A stretch of DNA of 11,282 bases from Chromera velia (Eukaryota; Sar; Chromeraceae): assembly GCA_018398765.1 (NCBI GenBank), contig JAHBMJ010000804.1, forward strand, positions 28,862 through 40,143, written 5' to 3'. This document shows, one piece after another, positions 1 to 7,758 of this stretch. The position numbers and the translations under genes were made by a program. The notes under the pieces were generated by a model. The model was not told the DNA's origin and made no database searches. It saw nothing but the letters and a program-made list of their open reading frames with translations. The first letter of the stretch is position 1; the number at the start of each line of letters is the position of its first letter.

Positions 1-186
1 GGGGGGGGCGGTGCTTGTTCTCATCTTTCATTCTTTGCTCTTCCTCTCTTCCTCTTCGTCATTTTGCGTTCTCAAATCAAAAAAGAACACAATGGACTTA
101 CTGACTGACTGATCGATCGACCGATCTATTTGTGTGCCTCCCCCTGCGCACACGTGTGTGTCTGTGTCGGTGTCTGTCTCTGTGTC

Positions 187-224
<38 letters not shown>

Positions 225-483
225 TCTCTCTGTGTGTGTGTGTGTGTGTGTGTGTGGAATGTGGGTTGGGGGGTAGGTGCGTACCCGTGGGGGTTGTCTG
301 TCTTTCTAGTTTTCCCTTATATGCTGCTGACCTGACTGATCGCCTGATGGGGAGCAAGTTCTCCTCGCAACTCTTCCGAGGCATGCATTCAATGTGACAA
401 CTCTTTTTCCCCTCAACCTGGGCGTTTATTGTTTGTTTGCTTTATTTTGTGTTTGCCTTTTCTCTCCCTCCTCTGATTGATGT
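1..483. other. 5' flank of the WD40 gene, repeat-rich, no supported exon
   Basis: The stretch opens with a G run, then has short tetranucleotide steps (actg/gatc, about 101-128) and a long compound microsatellite. ATG 347 begins a short reading frame that meets a GTGACA donor-like site at 394. Its phase does not match the frame used downstream at 490, so I do not call it an exon. Promoter or 5' untranslated sequence is likely here, but no defined element can be named. Confidence 0.4.
160..256. repeat. Compound microsatellite (CT)n(TG)n, 5' flank
   Basis: Degenerate GTGTCTGTCT leads into a (TC)n run from about 191 to 230 with one interruption, followed by a (TG)n run to 256. The pyrimidine tract precedes the alternating purine-pyrimidine tract on the coding strand, as in the two intronic copies. 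The apparent open frames over it on both strands are repeat artefacts. Confidence 0.95.
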
Positions 484-1475
484 ATGCAGAGCCGAGACAA
501 CAGTCACGGAGACAGCGTCTCTCTCGTCAAGTACGCAGCGGATGGCTGCGGTCTCAAGGTCGGTCGCGCTCCTTCCTTCCTTCCTGCAAACCTCATTCAT
601 TCGTATGAAGAAGAAGAGCCTGACAATATACGAGCACCTTCGCCAGAAAATACTCATACCGTCAGACTGGCTGACCAGCCGGAAGTGTGTCAGAACCAAG
701 ATGTGAAAGGAGAAGGAAGCAAGGGGCTGGACTGCTCAACGTGCGTTTTGCATCCTCACTCAGAACGTATTCTTTTGATGCTCACATAATCCCCTCTCCC
801 ACCCTACCCGTTTGCAGAATGCGCTTGCCTCGGGGTCTTCTGACCAATCTTTGAGGTTAGCTTTGTTTTTTACTTCATTGTCTTGTTGGAAAGTCTGTCC
901 TTAGTGTATGTTCCTCTATGTTCTCTCCCCACAGCGATCTCCACAGCGCTGGTGCATGAGGAGGGCTGTGGACTTACGAACATGTTCCGATGGGGAAAGC
1001 AGAGTCAACAGAAAAGCATTTTGATTTGCAACGAAGACGCAAGCCAGATAGATAGCGCCGAAATGGGGATCAATGGAATGAAACAGTGACCTTTCCTCTT
1101 GGGGGCCTTTCGTTATAACCCTGTTTGTGCTGTCTGAGCAGATTATGGACTGTTGGAGACGGCCGCCTGCAGGCAGTGCGCATCTTGGACTTGCATGAAG
1201 TCAGTCAGCTCGACAGGAAACGTACGGAAGGGGAGCAGCCTGTATGAGAAGACTAGAAAAAAACGAGCGGCGGGAAGACTGGAAGAACGAGTGTGAGAGA
1301 AGGCAGACACTTGAAGATTTTTTTACTCTTTTTTTCTCTCTCGTTTGGACAGTTGAGCATTCGACAGATCCATCATTTCTCTCTCACTAGGAGATCTTCT
1401 CTCGCCTTCTTTCTTGTCTCATCGATGCCTTGCTCGGCCCATTTTTCCGATCCTTCTGCGGGCACGTCTTTCTTT

Positions 1476-1546
<71 letters not shown>

Positions 1547-3603
1547 GTGTCGTTGAGTGATGATTCGATGAGATCCCCTTCAGGCGGACCCTTCTTGTCT
1601 TGAGATCTGTGGTCCTGCCCTCGTCTCTGGAGACGTCGATGGTGGGTCGCTCGGCTTCCCTCCCTATCCGTCCGTCTAGCTGCCTGCGGGTTCATGCATT
1701 GCGGCTCTCTGTCAGATAGATTCCCTTCTTCTTCAATTTTTTTGTCGTTCCTAGCTGAATGAATGGCGTCCTTTTGGAGTGACGGGAGCTTGCAGAAACA
1801 GTGATGATGCCAGCTTCTTGATAGGATCGCCTCTTGTTTTTTTTCTTGTTGGCGCGTGCTCTCTCTCCCTCTCTCTCCCTCTTGACGTGTGGGTGTGTGC
1901 ACACTCCCCCCCCCCTTTCTCTGCCTGTCTGTCTCTCTCTCTCTGTCTGTGTGTGTGTATGTGTGTGTGTGTGTATGTATGTGAGAGAGAGAGAGAGGGA
2001 GAGAGGGGCACAGAGCAAAAGTTTGTTGTATTCGTCATCAGTCTTTGTTTCTCGCTCTGTGATTCTTTGCCCCTCAGTAGCTGCAGCACAGTGTGTGTGA
2101 ATATTTCAATGTGTTACTTCGGTCTGGCTTTCTTCCTCTCCGTCCCTTGATCCCTTCGTTACTTTCTTCCTTCCCTTTCCTTTCAGGACTCTGCACTGTG
2201 TGGGATCCCAGAGCAACAGATCCTGTGGCTTGGGCAGCGTCAGTCCGTCTCTCTCATTTTTCTCTTCTCAACTGTTTTTCCCCCCTGTGTTCTGTTACTC
2301 CTCTCCTTGACTCTTGTTCCAACGCCTCTTCTGAATTTCTCTGTCTTCGCCGCGAAACACGTATGTACGAGCTACACATTATGTGGATTGGATGACTCCC
2401 TGCTGCCTTCCTGACTGCCTGCCTGACTGCAGGTCCCACGCCGCCCCTCTCCTTCACGCATCTCTCGCTGGTAAGTTGGGGCGGAAGGGAGCAGGGGGGT
2501 TGTGGAAGGAATGGAATTGATTGACGGGTGGGGACGCAGGCAGGGGCAAGCAGCTCCTCTTCTGGCTGGCACGTTGACGTGGGAATGAAGGAAAGGTGGT
2601 GGGGTGTCACTCCGTGGCCCTCGTCGGTCCGTCTCGTTTTGTTTTTTTTCTCGGGCAGTATTCTTTGGGTGCACTGTCATAATTTCATCTCGGGCAGTAT
2701 TCGTTGGGTACACTGGCAAAATTTCATCTCGGGCAGTATTCGTTGGGTACACTGGCAAAATTTCAGTGACGGCAGGGAAGAAAGTATTCGGAGAAAATGA
2801 AAACGAAAAGCAGCCTGTTCCTATTCTCACCTTTCATGCCTCGAATCTGGTGTCTCCTTTCATGCCTATGCGTGGGTTCGCTCAGGTCCCCGTGTGTTGA
2901 CGGTGACAGCTGCGGGGAGCGTGAACCTTTGGGATCTGCGGAGAGGCCCCGCGAGGGGAGGGGCGGCGGGAGAGGTGAGGAGCCGCAGAACGCCCCTCGT
3001 GCATGCGGACGCTGCGGTGCCCTGTGGAGACATCTGGTCGGTCCGTCCGTCGGTCGGTGTGCTCCGCTTTTTTTTCTTGTTTACGTCGTCGTTTGTGTTA
3101 TTGCAATGGGTCAGGATCCTGATTGTCATGAAAGCTGGGAGTGATGAGAAAGTTGCGTGATTTGGGTATTCGCTGTTAGTGATTGATAGTGGTTGACTTT
3201 TGTTTTGGTCTCTGTGTCGCATGCTTGCAGTTGTGCGATAAGCGATGGTTACAGCCAGGTCCTTGTAGCAGGGGTGAAGAGTGGGGCTCCAATTAGCAGT
3301 GCCACCGGGGGAGACGGGGCGGAGGCAGCAGGAAGGGGGGCAGTTTCTGCGCCTTGCTTGTCGTTGTTCAACGCAGAGCAACAGACCCTCGTTCGGACGT
3401 GGTCACTCCCTTTCGCACCGCTTTCTTTGGAACCTGCACAGATTTTTGGCTCTGCTGCTGGAGAGTCCGGAGGTTCAGACCATGCAGGGGCGGGCGGCCA
3501 GAGTTTATGGATGCGACGAGAAATTCCCCCCTTGGTTGTTTGTGCGGGGGATGCCGCACAAGTCGCGCTACTTCATTTGGTTTCAGAGGACGACGACAAT
3601 TAA
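484..3603 (+). CDS. WD40-repeat beta-propeller protein, eight exons (possibly Nup43-like)
   Basis: Exons by hand: 484-744, 818-855, 1142-1199, 1584-1641, 2187-2238, 2433-2470, 2886-3048, 3231-3603. They sum to 1041 nt, 346 residues plus TAA, all introns GT-AG, every junction phase-compatible. WD40 strands appear in order: NALASGSSDQSLRLW (res 88-102), ALVSGDVDGLCTVWDPR (131-147), RVLTVTAAGSVNLWDLR (171-187), GDIWSVRPCAISDGYSQVLV (216-235), and a final strand PPLVVCAGDAAQVALLHLV (322-340). Several motifs cross exon junctions, which supports the splicing. WD40 propellers are protein-interaction scaffolds. Length, motif order and C-terminus loosely resemble the nucleoporin Nup43 (about 380 residues), but any small propeller family is possible. 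Least certain are the start (ATG 484, though an acceptor-like TGCAG ends at 489, so an upstream exon is possible), the exon 1 end (weak donor GTTTTG; residues 745-766 would read VLHPHSE and look propeller-like but do not splice in phase), and the exon 7 donor (3037 or 3049). Confidence 0.8.
1478..1550. repeat. Compound microsatellite (CT)n(GT)n in intron 3
   Basis: About 15 CT units are followed by about 20 GT units with one GC interruption near 1541. It lies in the intron between exons 1142-1199 and 1584-1641, ending 33 bp before the acceptor at 1583. The CT half could act as an extended pyrimidine tract, although the GT half separates it from the acceptor. Confidence 0.95.
1860..2008. repeat. 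Degenerate CT / GT / GA microsatellite cluster in intron 4
   Basis: The order is CT-rich tract, GTGTGGGTGTGTGC, a C run near 1907-1915, a second CT tract, a GT/GTAT tract, then (GA)n ending in GGGGC. It sits inside the 545-nt intron before exon 2187-2238. It is more degraded than the other two tracts and adds a terminal GA block that could pair with the CT blocks. Confidence 0.9.
2650..2766. repeat. 39-bp minisatellite, three copies, intron 6
   Basis: Copies begin at 2650, 2689 and 2728 with CTCGGGCAGTATTC. Copies 2 and 3 are identical apart from their last bases; copy 1 has a few substitutions. The period of 39 keeps reading frames open through all three copies on both strands (13-residue repeats). 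The array nevertheless lies inside the phase-consistent intron 2471-2885, so I treat it as non-coding. Confidence 0.9.
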
Positions 3604-4870
3604 AAAAGCCGTTACTGGCTGGAATTGCGTGACTAGGGAGGCGCTGAATAATGGAAAAACACTGCACACTTAAAACAGTAACGGGAATAACACTAACAGT
3701 AAATGCGAACAAGTCAATCAAGCCTCATAGTTAGTCTTGTGTGGATCATAGTGTGGAAAGTATAAATTATTCAAAATTTTATTATATATTGTTCCCCTCT
3801 ATCACTTTTCTATCCGTTTTTTAATATTTCTATCATTTTTTCAATAACTTTTCTATCACTTTTCCAAGTTCCAATATATTTTGCTGGAGTCTTTTAATTT
3901 ACTCCATTCAAAATGTCTTCATGGTTTTATAAATTATATAATACTCTTATGTTGGTTTTGGTGTGGGTGCGAAGAGAGTAGACAAACAAGCAAGCAGCCC
4001 CACATGGTCGTAGAAGGCTTCCAGCTACCAACACATTGAACACAGTGAGCTTCTTCTGCAACAGTTGGAGACGGCTTTGCGAACTTCTTGTTCCCCCAGT
4101 CTCTTGACGTAGTTGAGGCACCCGGAGTCGCCAGGTGTCCCCTCACTTCAAAACAAGCAGCAGATGCTCTAAAAGGACAACCACAGAGCAAGCAGAGGAA
4201 GCAAAACACCCATAACGACGTTGGAACTTCAACTAACTGAGGAGATGCCTATGAGCTGGGCTCTCTATCCTACACAGATCCAGAACCATGGCAAACACGT
4301 GACTCCGTATGCCTGGGGGTAGATGTCAGCCTTCCAGGTTTCCCTCTTCCTTCAATATGGGCCAGACAAGCCACACTCATGGCCACAGCCAGTTTTTGAA
4401 AATGCAATGTTGTATAGAAGAAGAAAATCAGAGGAGACGGTGAAAATCTGGGGGCATGACTCGATGGGGGTTTTCCACCTGGGTCAGGATGGCAAGTCAT
4501 ACGTATACACACGCCATGGAACACTTCAGGATGGCTGTGATAGTGTGAGTTTCCCAGTATACGAACACCAGTCGGGGAAAAGCAAAGAAAATAAAGAAAA
4601 GGAGAAAAAGAGAGAGATGGGATAGAAGAAGACGGGTAGCTTGGCTCTCCCCGGCCATCTTTTAAGTCCTACAGACTAACATTTATAACCAACCTTTTCT
4701 CATATACTTTAGGATAAGCCCCTTTTGAGCTGCTGGGGGTTATTTAGCATGTTTTTGCGTGTGCTTTCTCCTTTGGGGGAGGGCTGCCGAGCTTGTCTCT
4801 TGCCAAATGTTGGAAGCGTTGAAGGCTAGGCCACTAGTATAGGCAGACGACGATCTATAGACGACGATGG
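3604..4870. other. Intergenic stretch, no supported gene
   Basis: An AT-rich part at about 3740-3960 contains loosely repeated TCTATCACTTTTC/TTCTATCATTTTT motifs (about 3798-3865). From 3960 to 4660 composition is mixed. An open frame at 4323-4625 ends in a Lys/Glu-rich tail and has no recognisable domain or splice partner. Short direct repeats AGACGACGAT occur at 4845 and 4859. Nothing else stands out. Confidence 0.5.
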
Positions 4871-5450
4871 CGTACGATGATGATGATGATGACTCTTATG
4901 TTGAATCAAATTCACTCAGCCTGGTAAATTTCGAAGACTATCTTACTTATATAGGACTATATTAATATACTATACGCATATAGCCTAGATATTTCTAAAG
5001 ATATTTCTATGATTCAATCATTATTTTATTATTATGGTGTATACGTACAATCATTATATGAATCCCAGTTTGAATCATATACTACAATGCTCTTTCTGTA
5101 AAGACTTATTTACTAGCTTTACATAAGCCTTTGAACTATTAGACTTCAGCAGGATAAAATTGCTAGAAATCTGTTCATTAATATATAATGTACACTGCCG
5201 GTGCTTGTATCAACTGGATGTCAACTAGTGGAACAGTAGAACAGTAAATGCATGTCTATTATTAATATCTAGATGAATATATTGTCTAATTCTGTAATTA
5301 TATCGGCCAATGACGTATTTAATACTAGACGCTAGAGCTAGACTAGACTAGACGCATCATTCAAGTTCGCAATCGCCAAACTAAAAATAGCAGTAATAAT
5401 CGCAATTAAATATATTTATATTTGTTCTGAGAAGTATGCGCAAAGCCAGG
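4871..5450. other. AT-rich intergenic block
   Basis: After a (GAT)n run at about 4876-4892 the sequence becomes strongly AT-rich with many short ATATA/TTATTA runs, no long open frame and no clear coding signal. Near 5325-5354 there is a CTAGA-rich patch (CTAGAC and GCTAGA repeats). Composition changes sharply relative to the genes on both sides. No origin or matrix-attachment function can be shown from sequence alone. Confidence 0.5.
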
Positions 5451-6249
5451 CGCAAAGCAAGTGACGAAATATGATGATCGAATGCTGACACTGCCTGACA
5501 GGACTGCATATATTGACAAGTCGAGCGCCCATGATGCCCCCCTAAATGGCGCGCGTCCCGCCACGCCGCGATCATCGACGACCTGACGGATGCTGACGCA
5601 TGCAAAATATCACAAAACCTGGCAGTGTGACGCAGTGTGAAGAGCTGCGACGATGTGTGAGGATCTGTCAGATAGGCTGACGCACAAAAGGGGGCAGGCG
5701 TGTAGAGTTGGTAATTCAGAACCGAACAGCGACTCATTGAAGACATCGGGAGAGAATCGGCTGTGTGTCACCCACCTTGAGAGCATCGGCACATCCGATG
5801 CATGCAGGGATTTCTTCGTCCTAGAAGGCCCTCTGTGCTCAGTTCGTCCCGGGGGGGGGATTTAATTGTGCGTGTGAGTGCATCCTTGCCTCAAGGAAGG
5901 CCTCCGACGTCACATCCAGTCCCATTCACGAACCCACCCTGAAGTGCTCCATGTGTGACATGCCTGTTCTTTGTTACCCTCTTCCGTGTCGGTCTTTCTG
6001 CATATACGGCAAGTCTCGGAGATCCGATCAAAATAGTCGTCTGCGCTGTCCAAGACACCCGCGCTGGGCATCTGACGTTACAGAAGTCTGAAAGGAAGGA
6101 TGAGGCGCGACGGGGAAGAAAAATTGAGACAGGGGGAGACTTCGGGAAAGGGAAGAAGTGGTCGAGCAGTTGGCTCTCGCAAATGGCCGGACAGCAGCTG
6201 CACATAGATCAAAAAAGAATGGAAACAGACAGGCAGAACTAAGGGGGAC
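5451..6249. other. Intergenic stretch, GC-balanced, no supported gene
   Basis: Composition returns to about balanced near 5450. Several overlapping open frames of 60-120 codons occur on both strands, but none has a recognisable motif or convincing codon pattern. A G run lies near 5851-5859. The sequence GCAGTGTGA occurs twice near 5621-5640. Nothing here can be assigned. Confidence 0.4.
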
Positions 6250-6658
6250 ATGAATCCTTGCATTCATGAGATTGGTGAATGCATGGGCAGATATGAATCC
6301 TTGCATTCATGAGATTGGTGAATGCATGGGCAGACATGAATCCTTGCATTCATGAGATTGGTGAATGCATGGGCAGACATGAATCCTTGCATTCATGAGA
6401 TTGGTGAATGTATGGGCAGACATGAATCCTTGCATTCATGAGATTGGTGAATGCATGGGCAGACATGAATCCTTGCATTCATGAGATTGATGAATGCATG
6501 GGCAGACATGAATCCTTGCATTCATGAGATTGGTGAATGCATGGGCAGACATGAATCACATGGGCAGACATGAATCCTTGCATTCATGAGATTGGTGAAT
6601 GCATGGGCAGACATAAATCCTTGCATTCATGAGATTGGTGAATGCATGGGCAGACATG
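6250..6658. repeat. 43-bp hairpin-forming tandem repeat array
   Basis: Units start at 6250, 6293, 6336, 6379, 6422, 6465, 6508, 6551, 6570 and 6613, followed by a short fragment at 6656. Nine are full 43-bp units and the 6551 unit is cut to 19 bp by an internal 24-bp deletion. Copies differ by single bases (for example ATATG at 6291, GTATGG near 6410, TTGATG near 6488, ATAAATCC at 6613). Each unit holds the inverted repeat TGCATTCA / TGAATGCA (9-nt loop) and the overlapping inverted repeat CATGAAT / ATTCATG (6-nt loop). A period of 43 is not a multiple of three, so it is unlikely to be coding. Confidence 0.97.
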
Positions 6659-6860
6659 AGAAGAAGCTAGGGGCAATTCGGGAGGGGCAATGCTGGTGGG
6701 AAGGAGAGGCGGGGAATGCAGAGAAAGCATTCGTGGAAGTGAGAGGGGAGCACTTCTGCAGATCTGAAGGCAACGACACACGATACATGCAAACAACAGT
6801 TGCGTGGGGAAACACATGCATCCACTGTACAGCCGTCCAATCTCTTTCTTTGGTTTACAG

Positions 6861-7174
6861 ATCCGTCTTCCCTCACTTTCGCTGCCAGGAAAAAGTTCAA
6901 GGAAGAGCTCGTAACACTCTATGCAACACTGCGGATGCTCAAGCGTGTAACAGTTTTGTTCCGTTTCGGACTCTCACAAAGAAGCTTGAAGTTTGCTTTA
7001 CAAAACCCCCCTCTTGGAACTCTGATCTTGCAGGAGGCGGTCGCAGGGCTCAAAAGCGGTTTGTTTTTCTTTGGCATTGAAGCAATTCGGTCCGGCCTGA
7101 TACATGTATACAGTGATATACACAGATCATGCAATCTGACCGGCACACGTTCATCCCCTCGATCTTCGCCTTAA
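6861..7174 (+). CDS. Possible exon or small hypothetical coding segment
   Basis: A pyrimidine-rich run ends in an acceptor-like TTTACAG at 6860. The frame is then open to TAA at 7172-7174, with amphipathic and hydrophobic content (for example FAARKKFKEELVTLYATLRM, then GLKSGLFFFGIEAI). Many codons end in C or G, as in the neighbouring genes, but a competing frame is also open to about 7080. No partner exon, domain or start codon could be established. I do not recognise the product and this may be non-coding. Confidence 0.2.
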
Positions 7175-7260
7175 TTAGTAACCGGGAAAGTATGCGATGG
7201 CATGCAGCTATAGCACTCGCACGGAGCAGAGGCGGGCCATGGGCGGGCCTTCACTCGATC

Positions 7261-7386
7261 AAATGCCGAGTTTACACGAAATACTGCTGTTCGGGCCCAA
7301 AACGACGCCTTTCAAATACGTGGATACGACCGAGCTAAATGCCGAATTTGCGCAGAATTCAGCTGTTCGGGCCACACTCGGCATTT
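7261..7386. repeat. Paired direct repeat with inverted third copy
   Basis: Two imperfect 37-bp direct repeats (7261-7297 and 7337-7373) both start with AAATGCCGA and end with GCTGTTCGGGCC, 76 bp apart. The start motif recurs inverted at 7376-7386: AAATGCCGAGT (7261-7271) and ACTCGGCATTT are perfect reverse complements of 11 bp. The segment is therefore a roughly 126-bp block closed by an inverted repeat. Confidence 0.75.
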
Positions 7387-7758
7387 CGAGGCCCCGCAAT
7401 GGAAGGTCCGCTTGTGGGGCACGTGTACATTTGACAATGTCTGACACTGCAACGCAACATGCACTCATGCATGCAAGCTCAGTCACTGACACGCTGATGC
7501 AAGTTTTTTTTTTTTGCTACTGATCACCTGGCACTGAGGTTTTCTATGGTTTTCTGGGGCGTTGCTATATGTTGCTATGGCGTTGCTTCATGTTGCTTCA
7601 GACTTTCTCTCAGGCACCATTGGCCGAGCAGCGAATTCAAGAAAGAGGTTTCATGGCTAAGCGCCCGAACCGTTTAGTTTGCGGTCGTCGACATTTCAGC
7701 TCTGGAATTCATGAGGTGCATTTGACAGTCGGAGTTTCCTTCGCAGAGTTCGGTCGAC
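7387..7758. other. Upstream region of the orphan gene
   Basis: It contains a T run (7505-7516), four GTTGCT repeats at 7561, 7571, 7582 and 7592, and no supported gene. An acceptor-like TTCCTTCGCAG ends at 7746, 12 bp before the start codon at 7759, with the frame open between them. The long gene may therefore have an upstream exon that I could not find. The nearest in-frame stop is TGA at 7723-7725. Confidence 0.4.
7561..7600. repeat. Short GTTGCT direct repeats
   Basis: GTTGCTAT, GTTGCTAT, GTTGCTTCAT and GTTGCTTCA follow each other with a 10-11-bp period. They are two pairs of near-identical units, a young micro-duplication upstream of the orphan gene. Confidence 0.7.

Noticed and set aside
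347-393. Upstream first exon starting MGSKFSSQLFRGMHSM with a GTGACA donor
   Set aside because: Joined to the acceptor at 489 it enters a frame that stops at 704-706 and shows no WD40 pattern. The WD40-compatible frame needs a different phase.
28-397. Open frames of 67-118 codons on both strands over the first microsatellite
   Set aside because: They consist mostly of His-Thr, Arg-Glu, Ser-Leu or Val-Cys dipeptides produced by CT and GT repeats, in every frame and on both strands.
883-1089. Open frame of 68 codons after exon 2
   Set aside because: The acceptor at 1141 continues the blade as LRLWTVGDG, while the 935 acceptor leads to a stop or a non-WD40 frame. This stretch is better read as intron 2.
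1387-1902. 171-codon minus-strand open frame
   Set aside because: It crosses a CT/GT microsatellite and overlaps a supported exon of the + strand gene; its content is repeat-derived.
2372-2830. Minus-strand frame with 13-residue repeats from the 39-bp minisatellite
   Set aside because: Repeats with a period divisible by three keep frames open automatically. No start context, partner exon or domain supports it, and it lies over introns and an exon of the + strand gene.
2866-3381. 171-codon minus-strand frame
   Set aside because: A shadow of exons 7 and 8 of the WD40 gene, which carry recognisable motifs on the + strand.
4323-4625. 100-codon + strand open frame
   Set aside because: No recognisable domain, ends in a low-complexity Lys/Glu tail, no splice partners and an overlapping minus-strand frame of similar quality.
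5955-6242. 95-codon + strand open frame
   Set aside because: No domain or start context; overlapping minus-strand frames of equal length suggest chance in a GC-balanced spacer.
6250-6658. CRISPR-like array
   Set aside because: Units are contiguous tandem copies with no unique spacers, in eukaryotic-type DNA, so it is a minisatellite.
7653-7746. Upstream exon beginning MAKRPNRLVCGRRHF joined to the orphan gene
   Set aside because: The only phase-compatible intron (GTGCAT to CGCAG) would be about 31 nt, too short to be credible. A one-base shift would also be needed for direct fusion.
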